From: Pseudomonadota bacterium
GTDB taxonomy: Bacteria; Pseudomonadota; Gammaproteobacteria; Burkholderiales; Gallionellaceae
Assembly: GCA_026399735.1 (NCBI GenBank)
Contig: JAPLQK010000024.1
Coordinates: 1 to 64,000 of the forward strand
DNA length: 64,000 nt
Direction: 5' to 3'
The position numbers and the translations under genes are program-made. The notes below the pieces were generated by a model, which worked only from the letters and a program-made list of their open reading frames with translations, was not told where the DNA came from and did no database searches. This document shows, one piece after another, positions 16,827 to 24,879 of the stretch (positions are counted from its first letter, which is position 1; every line of letters begins with the position of its first letter).

Positions 16827-17906
16827 ATGATTCATAAAAAAGCCAACGATGTTGAAAGATTGAGCAAGTTGTTTTGGGGTGGAGTAATTCTTCTAGTTCT
16901 AGTCATCGCTGCGGTACGCTATACCGATTATGCTGAAAGCGACCGTATAGAGCAGGGTAAAATTGATTTTGCCACGAGCATTAAGCCGGACGTTCTGAAA
17001 AAAGCAAAAGAGGCGTTCTCTCAAGGAAAATATGCAGAGGTTCGTCAACTCCTTGGAGGATATACTCAATTTGGCGACGCCGACTTTCTTCAGCTTTCCA
17101 AAAATGCGGATAAAGCCGAAGTGTTTGCATATCAGCTAGAGCAAAGCGATTTCTACAAGAAAAACCCTCCAGTTAAGGTTGATCAGTGGAGCTTAAAAAC
17201 TGGTGGGATAAACTATTCCTATTCGTTTACAGATACGGCGTCCAGCTATGAACAGGTGGGCGTTGAATTCAATCATGACAAAACTGGCAAAGCACATGTG
17301 TCTGTCATGTGGCACGGTTCTAATATAAGCTCACCGGCAACACTGACAATCGAACGTGAGCAATTTATCATCGGATTGGTAAATGCCATATTTCCACAAA
17401 TCGAGATTCCAAAGCTGATTGCATACATCCGAGCCAACCAGAACAAGAGCAGCGCAAAAGGATGGGATGCCCTACCAAGGGCTGAGATCAATGGCGTCAG
17501 AGTTTATGTCGGCGTGGATAGTCCGAATCTCATGGTTGGATTTGGGGGTGGAACAAGCGAGGAACTATTAAAGGTTATTGAACCCGCTCCCCAGCAAAGT
17601 ACAGAGCAGAGTGGAAATTCGAGTACATTCCACAGCAATGACATTCCCGGCGGCCCCTCAGTCAATTCAAAAACAGGGGATTTAAGTGAAGAGCAGTTAG
17701 ACGGCTGCTTTTTATCAGGCGAGTCTGCAGCCACGGCCTACATTTCCGACATGGCGAAATATGCCAATAGCGGACTCATGCCATCCACAGTTATGGAAAA
17801 GGGGTGTGAGCGTAAAGGGAATGAGACCGCTGATCCTAAGGCTTGCATTCAAACCTGTGAGATGGGGTTCAGAAAAGTTGCCAAAGATGTATTGAACGGG
17901 CGTTGA
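16827..17906 (+). CDS. Membrane-anchored protein of unknown function
   Basis: A 359-residue protein with one N-terminal transmembrane helix (about residues 15-33, LFWGGVILLVLVIAAVRY) and a large extracytoplasmic or cytoplasmic domain. Residues 57-75 (AKEAFSQGKYAEVRQLL) resemble a single TPR-like helix pair. A Ser/Asn/Gly-rich linker at about 255-285 leads to a Cys-containing C-terminal domain (four to five Cys in GCFL, GCERK, KACIQTCEMG), which could form disulfides if exported. No catalytic motif is visible. It is followed after 27 bp by a lipoprotein gene, so the pair may form an envelope complex. Confidence 0.65.
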   Translation: MIHKKANDVERLSKLFWGGVILLVLVIAAVRYTDYAESDRIEQGKIDFATSIKPDVLKKAKEAFSQGKYAEVRQLLGGYTQFGDADFLQLSKNADKAEVFAYQLEQSDFYKKNPPVKVDQWSLKTGGINYSYSFTDTASSYEQVGVEFNHDKTGKAHVSVMWHGSNISSPATLTIEREQFIIGLVNAIFPQIEIPKLIAYIRANQNKSSAKGWDALPRAEINGVRVYVGVDSPNLMVGFGGGTSEELLKVIEPAPQQSTEQSGNSSTFHSNDIPGGPSVNSKTGDLSEEQLDGCFLSGESAATAYISDMAKYANSGLMPSTVMEKGCERKGNETADPKACIQTCEMGFRKVAKDVLNGR

Positions 17907-17933
17907 TGCCACAACCATAAATAGGACAATTAA

Positions 17934-18341
17934 ATGAAAAATCTACTCAGCGTTTTAATGCTTAGCTTCGCAATTGCTGGATGTGCAACCAGCCCAATTA
18001 CTACGACCAGCGCGCAACCAGTTCCAGCCAGTCAGATTCTAAGTGCTGAATTGGTCACGCAGACAAGCGGCTCTGCCGAGGTCGTCGTTAAGCGTGACAG
18101 CGGGATGCGCGGCATGGGATGTATGGTGCGTATCTATGCCGATGCCAAACCTGTTGCTGACTTATGGCGGAGCGAGAAGGTCGTTATGTATCTGCCAGAA
18201 GGCGACCACATCATCAGTGCATCAACCTGCGGCGGGGGTGTTGTAGAAATCCAAACCATCGTGAAAGCAGGCAAAGCGAACACCTATCGCGTTGGGTTCG
18301 GGGTCGTTTCTGAACTTGGAATATTCCCAACGGCTTTTTAG
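17934..18341 (+). CDS. Small lipoprotein of unknown function
   Basis: A 135-residue protein with a lipoprotein signal peptide whose lipobox IAGC places the lipidated Cys at position 17. The mature part is a compact beta-rich domain (VVKRDSGMRGMGCMVRIYADAKPVADLWRSEKVVMYLPEGDH...TYRVGFG), resembling small outer-membrane lipoproteins that carry a PEGA-like or DUF2846-like fold. That resemblance is an impression, not a firm call. It lies 27 bp after the membrane-protein gene. Confidence 0.65.
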   Translation: MKNLLSVLMLSFAIAGCATSPITTTSAQPVPASQILSAELVTQTSGSAEVVVKRDSGMRGMGCMVRIYADAKPVADLWRSEKVVMYLPEGDHIISASTCGGGVVEIQTIVKAGKANTYRVGFGVVSELGIFPTAF

Positions 18342-18690
18342 TTGCCGGGGAGTTGCGGCAACGTGCCGTTTATTCTCCCCGTCACCTCCGAGCAAGCCAG
18401 CCTTCGCAATGAAGGCCAACCTTCTTGAACACTTGCTCGGATCACCCAAAGTTCTGCATGTCTAGTCAAAACAGCATAGGCCATTCGGTCTATCTGGCAC
18501 GATAAATAGTTACAGATTTGATCCGTCCCTTGTTTTGCCGGGGCAGAAATCACACTGATGATTGAACACGAAGTATCATGCCAACATATTGGACGTAATC
18601 CCGCATCTATGGCGGCTTGGCATCATGCCTTGCCCCTGTCGGGGTTGCCCGCGAAGTGCTTAATGAAATCACAAAGAAGAATAGAAAACG
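18342..18690. other. Non-coding gap before the type III system
   Basis: I see no credible gene in these 349 bases. Short inverted repeats occur: CCGGGGAG with CTCCCCG near 18347-18380, and GCCCCTGTCGGGG near 18634-18648. The first could end the lipoprotein transcript. The second lies about 45 bp upstream of the mod start and could be an operator or leader hairpin. The short leftward frames here do not look like proteins. Confidence 0.4.
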
Positions 18691-20199
18691 ATGCCATTTT
18701 TAGATTGGGTCAATAAGAATCAGGCCAAAGAAACTACCCGCGACGTGCCTTACCATCTGCTGAAACAGGAATCCGTTTATGGCGCGGGCGATGAAAACAT
18801 GCTGATACAGGGTGATAACCTGCTGGCACTCAAGGCATTGATTCCATTTTATGCCGGGCAGGTGAAGTGTATTTTCATTGATCCACCGTACAACACGCAG
18901 AGCGCATTCGATCATTACGACGATAAATTGGAGCATAGCCAGTGGCTTTCTATGATGTATCCGCGCTTGGTGCTGCTGCGCGAAATGCTGGCTGAGGACG
19001 GTTGCATCTGGGTCACGATTGATGATAATGAGGCTCACTATCTGAAGGTGCTGATGGATGAGGTGTTTGGTCGCAGGAATTTTGTGTCAAATGTCCTATG
19101 GCAGAAAAGAACCTCTCCTGATGCCCGTATTCAACTTGGAGCCGCTCATGACCATGTTATGGTCTTCGCTAAGGAAATTGAGAGAGTTAAGTTTAACAAA
19201 CTCTCTCTTTCCCCGGAGCAGGCTCAGAATTTCAAAAACCCTGACAATGATCGGCGAGGCCCTTGGGCATCCACAGATTTCACCGCTCAAGGCTGGCGAC
19301 CCAACCAGATGTACAAGTTACAATCGCCGAGCGGCGTTGAGTTTGAACCGCCTCCTGGGCGTTGCTGGTCAAACATTGAGAGTGAGTATCGTCGGCTTCT
19401 AGCTGAAGGGCGCATGTACTTTGGTAAGAACGATACTGCGCGTCCACGGGTGAAGAACTATCTTTCTGAAAGCGATGGAATTAGCTCGTGGTCATGGTGG
19501 GGTAACTCAGAGGTCGGGCATAACCAAGAAGCGAAAAAAGAAATTAACGTGCTGTTTGGGGCTGATGATGCCTTTGGCACGCCAAAGCCAGAACGACTTT
19601 TACAGCGAATTATCAGCCTTTCAACCAAGCCCGGCGATCTTGTGCTTGATAGCTTTCTGGGTAGCGCAACCACCTCTGTCGTAGCCCATAAAATGGGTCG
19701 CCGCTATATCGGTATCGAAATGGGTGAACATGCCCGCACTCACTGCATCCCGCGTTTGCAGAAGGTTATCGACGGTGAGCAAGGTGGTATCAGTGAGGCG
19801 GTCGATTGGAAAGGCGGTGGCGGATTCCGTTTCTGCACGCTGGGCGAACCAGCGTTTGATTCGCATGGACGCATCAACACGGCTGTGCATTTCGAGACTT
19901 TGGCGGCTTACGTGTGGCACTATGAAACGAGCGTACCCGGACAGCAAACATTCGACAAGCCACTGCTGGGAATTGAAGACGGCACAGCCTATTATTTACT
20001 GTACAACGGCATACTGGGTGATCGTCGTCCAGTAAGCGGCAATGTATTGACTCATGCCGTACTGGAGACTATCAAGGAGCTATTTCCACACGACGGGCCA
20101 AAGGTGATTTACGGCGAAACAACCCGACTGGGTGCTGCCCGCCTCGCTGCTGAGAACATCACGTTCAAGCAGATTCCCTATGACGTGAAGATGCGCTGA
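18691..20199 (+). CDS. Type III restriction-modification methyltransferase (Mod)
   Basis: A 502-residue beta-class N6-adenine DNA methyltransferase. The catalytic motif IV IDPPYNTQ is at residues 63-70 and the S-adenosylmethionine-binding motif I (VLDSFLGSATTS) at about 318-329, an order typical of beta-class enzymes. GRRYIGIEMG follows. The region in between (about 120-300) would be the target-recognition part. The gene is 4 bp upstream of res, so the two are one operon. Mod alone protects the host by methylating one strand of an asymmetric site and gives sequence specificity to the Mod-Res complex. No simple repeat suggests phase variation. It is shorter than EcoP15I Mod. Confidence 0.93.
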   Translation: MPFLDWVNKNQAKETTRDVPYHLLKQESVYGAGDENMLIQGDNLLALKALIPFYAGQVKCIFIDPPYNTQSAFDHYDDKLEHSQWLSMMYPRLVLLREMLAEDGCIWVTIDDNEAHYLKVLMDEVFGRRNFVSNVLWQKRTSPDARIQLGAAHDHVMVFAKEIERVKFNKLSLSPEQAQNFKNPDNDRRGPWASTDFTAQGWRPNQMYKLQSPSGVEFEPPPGRCWSNIESEYRRLLAEGRMYFGKNDTARPRVKNYLSESDGISSWSWWGNSEVGHNQEAKKEINVLFGADDAFGTPKPERLLQRIISLSTKPGDLVLDSFLGSATTSVVAHKMGRRYIGIEMGEHARTHCIPRLQKVIDGEQGGISEAVDWKGGGGFRFCTLGEPAFDSHGRINTAVHFETLAAYVWHYETSVPGQQTFDKPLLGIEDGTAYYLLYNGILGDRRPVSGNVLTHAVLETIKELFPHDGPKVIYGETTRLGAARLAAENITFKQIPYDVKMR

Positions 20200-20203
20200 C
20201 ACT

Positions 20204-22885
20204 ATGTTTGAACTCAAAACCTACCAAAAAAATACACTGACCGCGTTAAATCAGTTCCTGCAATCCTGCCGTAGTGTGCCGATTTCGGATGCGTTCCATG
20301 CGATGCTGGCAACTCAAAATCGTAGCGGCGAACGGTATCAGCCCGTGTTCGATGATGTGCCTTGCGTATGTTTGCGCATCCCAACGGGCGGCGGAAAAAC
20401 CGTGCTTGCCGCTCATGCTGTGGCACTGGCTGGCAAGGCCGTCCTTGATAGCGACTCACCTATTGCCCTGTGGCTTACGCCTTCAGACACCATTCGATCA
20501 CAGACGCTGGACGCGCTGTCCAATGCCCGGCATCCGTATCGTCAGGCATTGGCGCATTACTTCGGCGACCGTGTGCAAGTGTGTGATCTGGAAAGCCTGC
20601 AAACGATCAGCCCACATGATGTCGGCAAGGCCTGTATTGTTGTGGTTGCCACGATTCAATCCTTCAATGTCACGGATACTGCCAAGCGCAATGTTTATTC
20701 GTTCTTCGAGGAACTTGCGCCACACTTCGATAATCTGCCTGCCAATCTAACCGCCAACTTGGAGAAGGTGACGGAGGCTGATTTACAAAATCAGCGGTAT
20801 CTGACTGCTGCTGACATCGGGCGGGTGAAGTATTCCCTTGCGAACTGGTTGCACCTGCGTCAGCCCGTCGTCATCGTGGATGAGGCGCATAACAATCGCA
20901 CTGACCGATTCTTTAAGACGCTGGGCCGACTGAATCCCAGTTGTGTGGTGGAGCTTACCGCAACGCCTGTTGCCGGAAATAATGTGCTGTATCACGTATC
21001 CGCGCAAGAACTGAAAGCCGAACAGATGATTAAGCTGCCGATTGTATTGGCAGAGCATCCCGAAGGTTGGCGCGAGTGTTTGCGAGATGCGGTACTTACC
21101 CGTGACGGACTGGAATTGACGGCGCAGAAAGAAACAGACTACATACGCCCTATCGTACTGGTGCAGGCCGCGCCCAAGGGCAACGAGGCCACTGTTGACG
21201 TGGTACGTCAGCACTTGATCGAACAGGAAAACATCCCGGAAAACCAAATCGCAGTAGCGACAGGTTCACAGAAAGAGTTGGAAGGGATCAACCTGTTTGA
21301 GCGTAGTTGCCAGATTCGTTATGTCATCACCGTGGAGGCATTGAAAGAAGGTTGGGACTGCTCGTTTGCCTATGTGCTGGCATCATTGCAATCTGTGAGG
21401 TCTGCCAAGGATGTTGAGCAGTTGCTGGGGCGTGTGCTGCGTATGCCTTACGCAAAACAACGTCAACAGGATGCGCTGAATAAAGCCTACGCCCACATCG
21501 TTGCCGAAAACTTTGCCGAAGCCGCTGCCACCCTTAAAGACCGCATGGTACAAAACATGGGCTTCGAGCGACTGGAAACGGGCGCGCTGATTATCCCTCA
21601 GCAACCTTTGCCGCTGACGGGCGGGCAAGGTGGTAGCACTCCAATTGCACCTGTTATTCCCGACTGCCATATCGAAGTGCCGCAAATGCCGGACACACAG
21701 CACTGGCCTGAAGAGATCAAGGCGGCGGTACAAATTCGCGTCACGACACAAGGTGCGACGATCCTGCTGAAAGGTAATGTCGATTCGGACACATTGGCGC
21801 AAGCAGAGGCGTTTATCAGCAAGACGTTGCCAGAGAAAGCGCGTATCGCCGTCAAAGAGCAATTCGATGCGCACCGCGCTGTCCGTCAGGCACTACGCGC
21901 CCCGGCACAGTTGGGATTGAACTTCGCACTGATTCCGCAGCTTTGTTTGCAGTTGGATGGTTATCTTGAAATCGTGGAGAAGGAAACGCTGTCCAGCATT
22001 GGTGATTGGGATTTGCTCGATCAGCCCGTGCAACTTGCCGGATTTACCATCCGCGAGAGTATCAATTCGTTTGAGATTGATGTGAATGGTCAACAGGTCA
22101 AATATCGCCACATTGACGCGCAACAACTTAAACTGAACGATGTTGTCAGTCATGTTTCTGAACAAGACCTCGTGCGTTGGCTGGATTTGGAGGTGCGCAA
22201 GCCCTATGTCTCGCAGCTACAGTTGCAAGCATATTTGCTGAAGATGCTGTCGCACCTGATCCATGATCGTGGACTGACTTTAACCACATTGGTTCGGGCG
22301 CGATTCCAGCTTGCTCAAGCCGTTAGCCGCGAGATTGAGCGGTTGCGACAACTCGCAATGGAGAAGGGATTCCAAGGGCGACTGTTTGAAATGTCCGTGC
22401 CACCTGCTGATAGTTCCGTGTATTACAGCTTTGAGTTTCAGGCGGGTATGTATCCTGCTCGGCAGTGCTATCAAGGCAGCTACGAATTCAGCAAGCATTT
22501 CTACCCAGTGATTCACGACCTGCGCGAGAAAACGGGCGCGGGCAAGACTGCGGAAGAGTTCCAATGCGCGCAGGCCATTGATGCTCACCCGATGGTCAAG
22601 CAGTGGGTGCGTAACATCGAGAGGCAGGAAAAGTTTTCCTTCTGGCTGCCGACTTCCAGCGACTATTTCTATCCCGATTTTGTGGCGGAACTCACCGATG
22701 GTCGTGTGTTAGCTGTCGAGTACAAAGGCGAACCCTACAAAACCAATGATGACTCACGCGAGAAAAAGCAGGTCGGTGATCGTTGGGAGAAATCCAGCGA
22801 TGGCCGTTGCTTATTCATGTTTGCCGTGGCAGAAGATGAGTCTGGGCGAACGGTATTCCAGCAACTTGCGGAAAAGCTGATTTGA
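20204..22885 (+). CDS. Type III restriction enzyme, helicase-nuclease subunit (Res)
   Basis: An 893-residue superfamily 2 helicase fused to a nuclease. Walker A is PTGGGKT (about residues 62-68), motif II is VDEAHNN (about 226-232), motif III is LTATPV, and helicase motifs V/VI appear in EALKEGWDCSFAYV and QLLGRVLRMPYA. The C-terminal PD-(D/E)xK nuclease is visible as YPDFVAELTDG ... LAVEYKGE near residues 823-845, with the Asp, Glu and Lys in place. With Mod it forms an ATP-dependent complex that cleaves unmethylated foreign DNA. All key motifs are intact, so the system is probably functional. Confidence 0.93.
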   Translation: MFELKTYQKNTLTALNQFLQSCRSVPISDAFHAMLATQNRSGERYQPVFDDVPCVCLRIPTGGGKTVLAAHAVALAGKAVLDSDSPIALWLTPSDTIRSQTLDALSNARHPYRQALAHYFGDRVQVCDLESLQTISPHDVGKACIVVVATIQSFNVTDTAKRNVYSFFEELAPHFDNLPANLTANLEKVTEADLQNQRYLTAADIGRVKYSLANWLHLRQPVVIVDEAHNNRTDRFFKTLGRLNPSCVVELTATPVAGNNVLYHVSAQELKAEQMIKLPIVLAEHPEGWRECLRDAVLTRDGLELTAQKETDYIRPIVLVQAAPKGNEATVDVVRQHLIEQENIPENQIAVATGSQKELEGINLFERSCQIRYVITVEALKEGWDCSFAYVLASLQSVRSAKDVEQLLGRVLRMPYAKQRQQDALNKAYAHIVAENFAEAAATLKDRMVQNMGFERLETGALIIPQQPLPLTGGQGGSTPIAPVIPDCHIEVPQMPDTQHWPEEIKAAVQIRVTTQGATILLKGNVDSDTLAQAEAFISKTLPEKARIAVKEQFDAHRAVRQALRAPAQLGLNFALIPQLCLQLDGYLEIVEKETLSSIGDWDLLDQPVQLAGFTIRESINSFEIDVNGQQVKYRHIDAQQLKLNDVVSHVSEQDLVRWLDLEVRKPYVSQLQLQAYLLKMLSHLIHDRGLTLTTLVRARFQLAQAVSREIERLRQLAMEKGFQGRLFEMSVPPADSSVYYSFEFQAGMYPARQCYQGSYEFSKHFYPVIHDLREKTGAGKTAEEFQCAQAIDAHPMVKQWVRNIERQEKFSFWLPTSSDYFYPDFVAELTDGRVLAVEYKGEPYKTNDDSREKKQVGDRWEKSSDGRCLFMFAVAEDESGRTVFQQLAEKLI

Positions 22886-22926
22886 TCAATGCGTTATAGG
22901 TTATGAAATAGCAGGGAGCTACATCT

Positions 22927-23658
22927 ATGGCGATTCAGATTATGGAAATTCTTGGGCGTTCTATTCAAGGTGTAACCCGCCCATTTCAATGCCGATGTGA
23001 AAACGGTGAACTTTATTATGTTAAAGGTCGCGGAGCTGGCAGAAAGAGCTTGATCGCTGAATATGTATGCGGCAGATTGGCACGTAGTTTTGGATTGCCT
23101 GTTGCGGAATTTGAGGTTGTGGAGGTTCCACAAGAACTGATTGCATGGGGAAATGTTTCTGATTTACATGAGCTGGGGGCTGGACTGGCCTTCGGATCAA
23201 AGGCATTGCCTCATGTCCTAGAGTTTTCTCTTTCCAATTTGCCGGATGTGCCTCAGGAGCTGCGGAAAGATGTAGTGCTATTTGACTGGTGGATACATAA
23301 TGCAGACCGGACACTGTCCAAGCTGGGCGGCAATCCCAATCTTCTTTGGGATCAAGAAGCTCGTGGTTTGGCGGTGATCGACCATAATCAGGCATTTGAT
23401 GATTCGTTCAATCCCACCAACTTTGCAGAACTGCATGTATTTCATGCAGATTTGCCAGTAATTTTTGATGACTGGGTGGAACGGCAGGCTTATGCTGATC
23501 GTCTGGCTGCTACGATTGCTGAATTCGACTTAGCTTGCGATAATGTTCCACCTGAATGGTGGTGGGTGGATAATGGTGTCCCCGCTAGTTTTGACAGGGA
23601 TTCTGCACGGGAAATTCTGGGGCGGTTTAATGATGATAACTTTTGGAGGGTAGCGTGA
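22927..23658 (+). CDS. HipA-like kinase-fold protein (HipA_2 type)
   Basis: A 243-residue protein resembling the small HipA-like kinases. Visible are a candidate ATP-binding Lys in LYYVKGRGAGRKSLIAEYVCGRLA, a catalytic-loop-like LFDWWIHNADRTLSKLGGNPNLLW (D...N-DR...N) and a metal-binding Asp in LAVIDHNQAFD. It lacks the long N-terminal region of HipA (about 440 residues). HipA kinases phosphorylate aminoacyl-tRNA synthetases; the target here is unknown. It overlaps the downstream DUF3037 gene by one base and lies 41 bp after the type III res gene, and no HipB-like antitoxin is next to it. The pair is probably one functional module. Confidence 0.75.
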   Translation: MAIQIMEILGRSIQGVTRPFQCRCENGELYYVKGRGAGRKSLIAEYVCGRLARSFGLPVAEFEVVEVPQELIAWGNVSDLHELGAGLAFGSKALPHVLEFSLSNLPDVPQELRKDVVLFDWWIHNADRTLSKLGGNPNLLWDQEARGLAVIDHNQAFDDSFNPTNFAELHVFHADLPVIFDDWVERQAYADRLAATIAEFDLACDNVPPEWWWVDNGVPASFDRDSAREILGRFNDDNFWRVA

Positions 23659-24485
23659 TGAAAAAATATGCATGTCAGTACGCTATCGTCCGTTTCCTGC
23701 CGTATCTGGAAACAGGCGAATTTGCCAACGTGGGCATTGTTATGGCTTGTCCCGCTACAGGCTATTTCGACTTCAAGTTGATGACACGAATTCGACGAAT
23801 CTCAGCCTTTTTTGAGGAGCTTGATACTGGGATTTACCGTAGTGCCAAAAGTGACTTTCAGCAAGAGTTGAAGCGTGTTCATAATTGGCTTGACCCTCAA
23901 AAGGGTGGCATCCATACGCCAGAATTTTTACGTCTCTTTTTTGCCGAACTGACTCGTCCACGCGAGGCAATGATGCGTTTCGAGGGTGCTCGGGTATTGA
24001 TGACCGATGATCCGGCACAACAACTTGATGAGTTGTTTGGATACTACGTGGAGCGGAATTTTTCTACCAAGGCATATCAAGAGCAATTACTCGACAAGAC
24101 GGTTCGTAAGGTTTTGCTTAATGCGCAACTGAATAAGCAGTTCCAAGCTAACACCATCGGAAACACCGATTCTTATCATGCCAAATTTCCATTTGTGCAG
24201 TTTGATAATGGACGAGCCCTTAAAGCGATTAAGCCGCTGCATCTCGCACAGACCGATCCTGCTGCAATTTTCGATCACGGCTGGGCGTGGTTAGGTAAGG
24301 TACAAAAACTCAGAGCATTGCGCGTCTTACCTGAAGGCGTACTGTTTCCAGTGCAAGGACCAACAGAGGCTGAAGGTGAGCGATTCGAGATGTTTCAAGA
24401 CATCACTGCACAACTCGCAGCAAACGACGTGCAGGTTGTAGCAACTACTGAAATAGAAAAGATAGTTGCCTTCGCACGAAACTAG
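23658..24485 (+). CDS. DUF3037 protein coupled to the HipA-like kinase
   Basis: A 275-residue protein with the DUF3037 hallmark N-terminus: ACQYAIVRFLPYLETGEFANVGIVMACPATGYFDFKL. I chose the ATG at 23658, which overlaps the kinase stop codon (TGATG) and has GGAGGG at 23646-23651, indicating translational coupling. DUF3037 genes are often found beside HipA-like kinase genes (my recollection of genome neighbourhoods). Its function is unknown; a substrate, regulator or antidote of the kinase is possible. No catalytic motif is apparent. It is the last gene before the right end of the island. Confidence 0.8.
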   Translation: MKKYACQYAIVRFLPYLETGEFANVGIVMACPATGYFDFKLMTRIRRISAFFEELDTGIYRSAKSDFQQELKRVHNWLDPQKGGIHTPEFLRLFFAELTRPREAMMRFEGARVLMTDDPAQQLDELFGYYVERNFSTKAYQEQLLDKTVRKVLLNAQLNKQFQANTIGNTDSYHAKFPFVQFDNGRALKAIKPLHLAQTDPAAIFDHGWAWLGKVQKLRALRVLPEGVLFPVQGPTEAEGERFEMFQDITAQLAANDVQVVATTEIEKIVAFARN

Positions 24486-24806
24486 CACAAGCTAGGGATA
24501 ACGATCTATTTGCAAAAAACTCCACGCATTACCAAGTGCAGAAAAGCCTACGAGAGGCTTCTCAATGGTGTTACCAGCCCCAACCATTAAATCGCGCAGA
24601 CAACTGCACTATCAGGCGTCTAACAAGCCACAAAAGTGAATTATGTAGAACAAGACTGCACGAAACTGTGTTGGCTAATCTGCTGGTTATCTTCCAAGGC
24701 ATCCTGCACAGTGCGATAATAGCAAGGTTGGCATGTTCATCTAATGCATAGGGTTCGTTACGCCCCCTATTTGCCCAATTACACCTAAAGCACAGGAAAT
24801 GAAATT
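24486..24806. other. Non-coding right end of the island
   Basis: No supported gene. Short frames here lack ribosome-binding sites and family resemblance. The segment ends at the right boundary repeat. It has the loose composition of the island and may hold sites needed for excision. Confidence 0.4.
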
Positions 24807-24828
24807 GGGGGTATCCTTGGGGGTATCA
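24807..24828 (+). repeat. Right island boundary repeat (candidate attR)
   Basis: Two GGGGGTATC copies 12 bp apart (24807-24815, 24819-24827) with CTT between them, matching the left copy except for one central base. It lies 51 bp upstream of the trpG start. The shared unit marks the right edge of the element. Confidence 0.7.
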
Positions 24829-24855
24829 TCAGTAGATTGAAGGCGGCCACTCTTT

Positions 24856-24861
24856 TATAAT
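24856..24861 (+). promoter_or_regulatory. Candidate -10 box upstream of trpG
   Basis: A perfect TATAAT lies 18 bp before the trpG start codon, in the 51 bp between the island edge and trpG. The best -35-like hexamer, TTGAAG at 24837, is only 13 bp upstream, which is too short. This could be a weak promoter for trpGD now that trpE is separated from them, or coincidence. Confidence 0.3.
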
Positions 24862-24879
24862 CAAATGGATACAGTCACT

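Larger units (their letters stand above)
10106..24828. mobile_element. Integrative element carrying defence genes (14.7 kb)
   Basis: The region lies between near-identical direct repeats at 10106-10128 and 24806-24828 (22 of 23 bases the same, copies exactly 14,700 bp apart). A P4-type integrase gene begins 26 bp inside the left repeat. Contents are integrase, AlpA-like and excisionase-like regulators, a Rep-like initiator, a second tyrosine recombinase, a SWIM protein, an XRE repressor, membrane and lipoprotein genes, a type III restriction-modification pair and a HipA-like/DUF3037 pair. There are no capsid, packaging or conjugation genes, so it is a genomic island or satellite-like element rather than a full prophage or ICE. 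No tRNA is visible at either end. Confidence 0.85.

Noticed and set aside
24536-24751. Small frame near the right end of the island
   Set aside because: No ribosome-binding site, no recognisable motif, and composition like non-coding DNA.
10106-24828. Prophage
   Set aside because: No capsid, portal, terminase, tail or lysis genes were found; recombination, replication and defence genes only.
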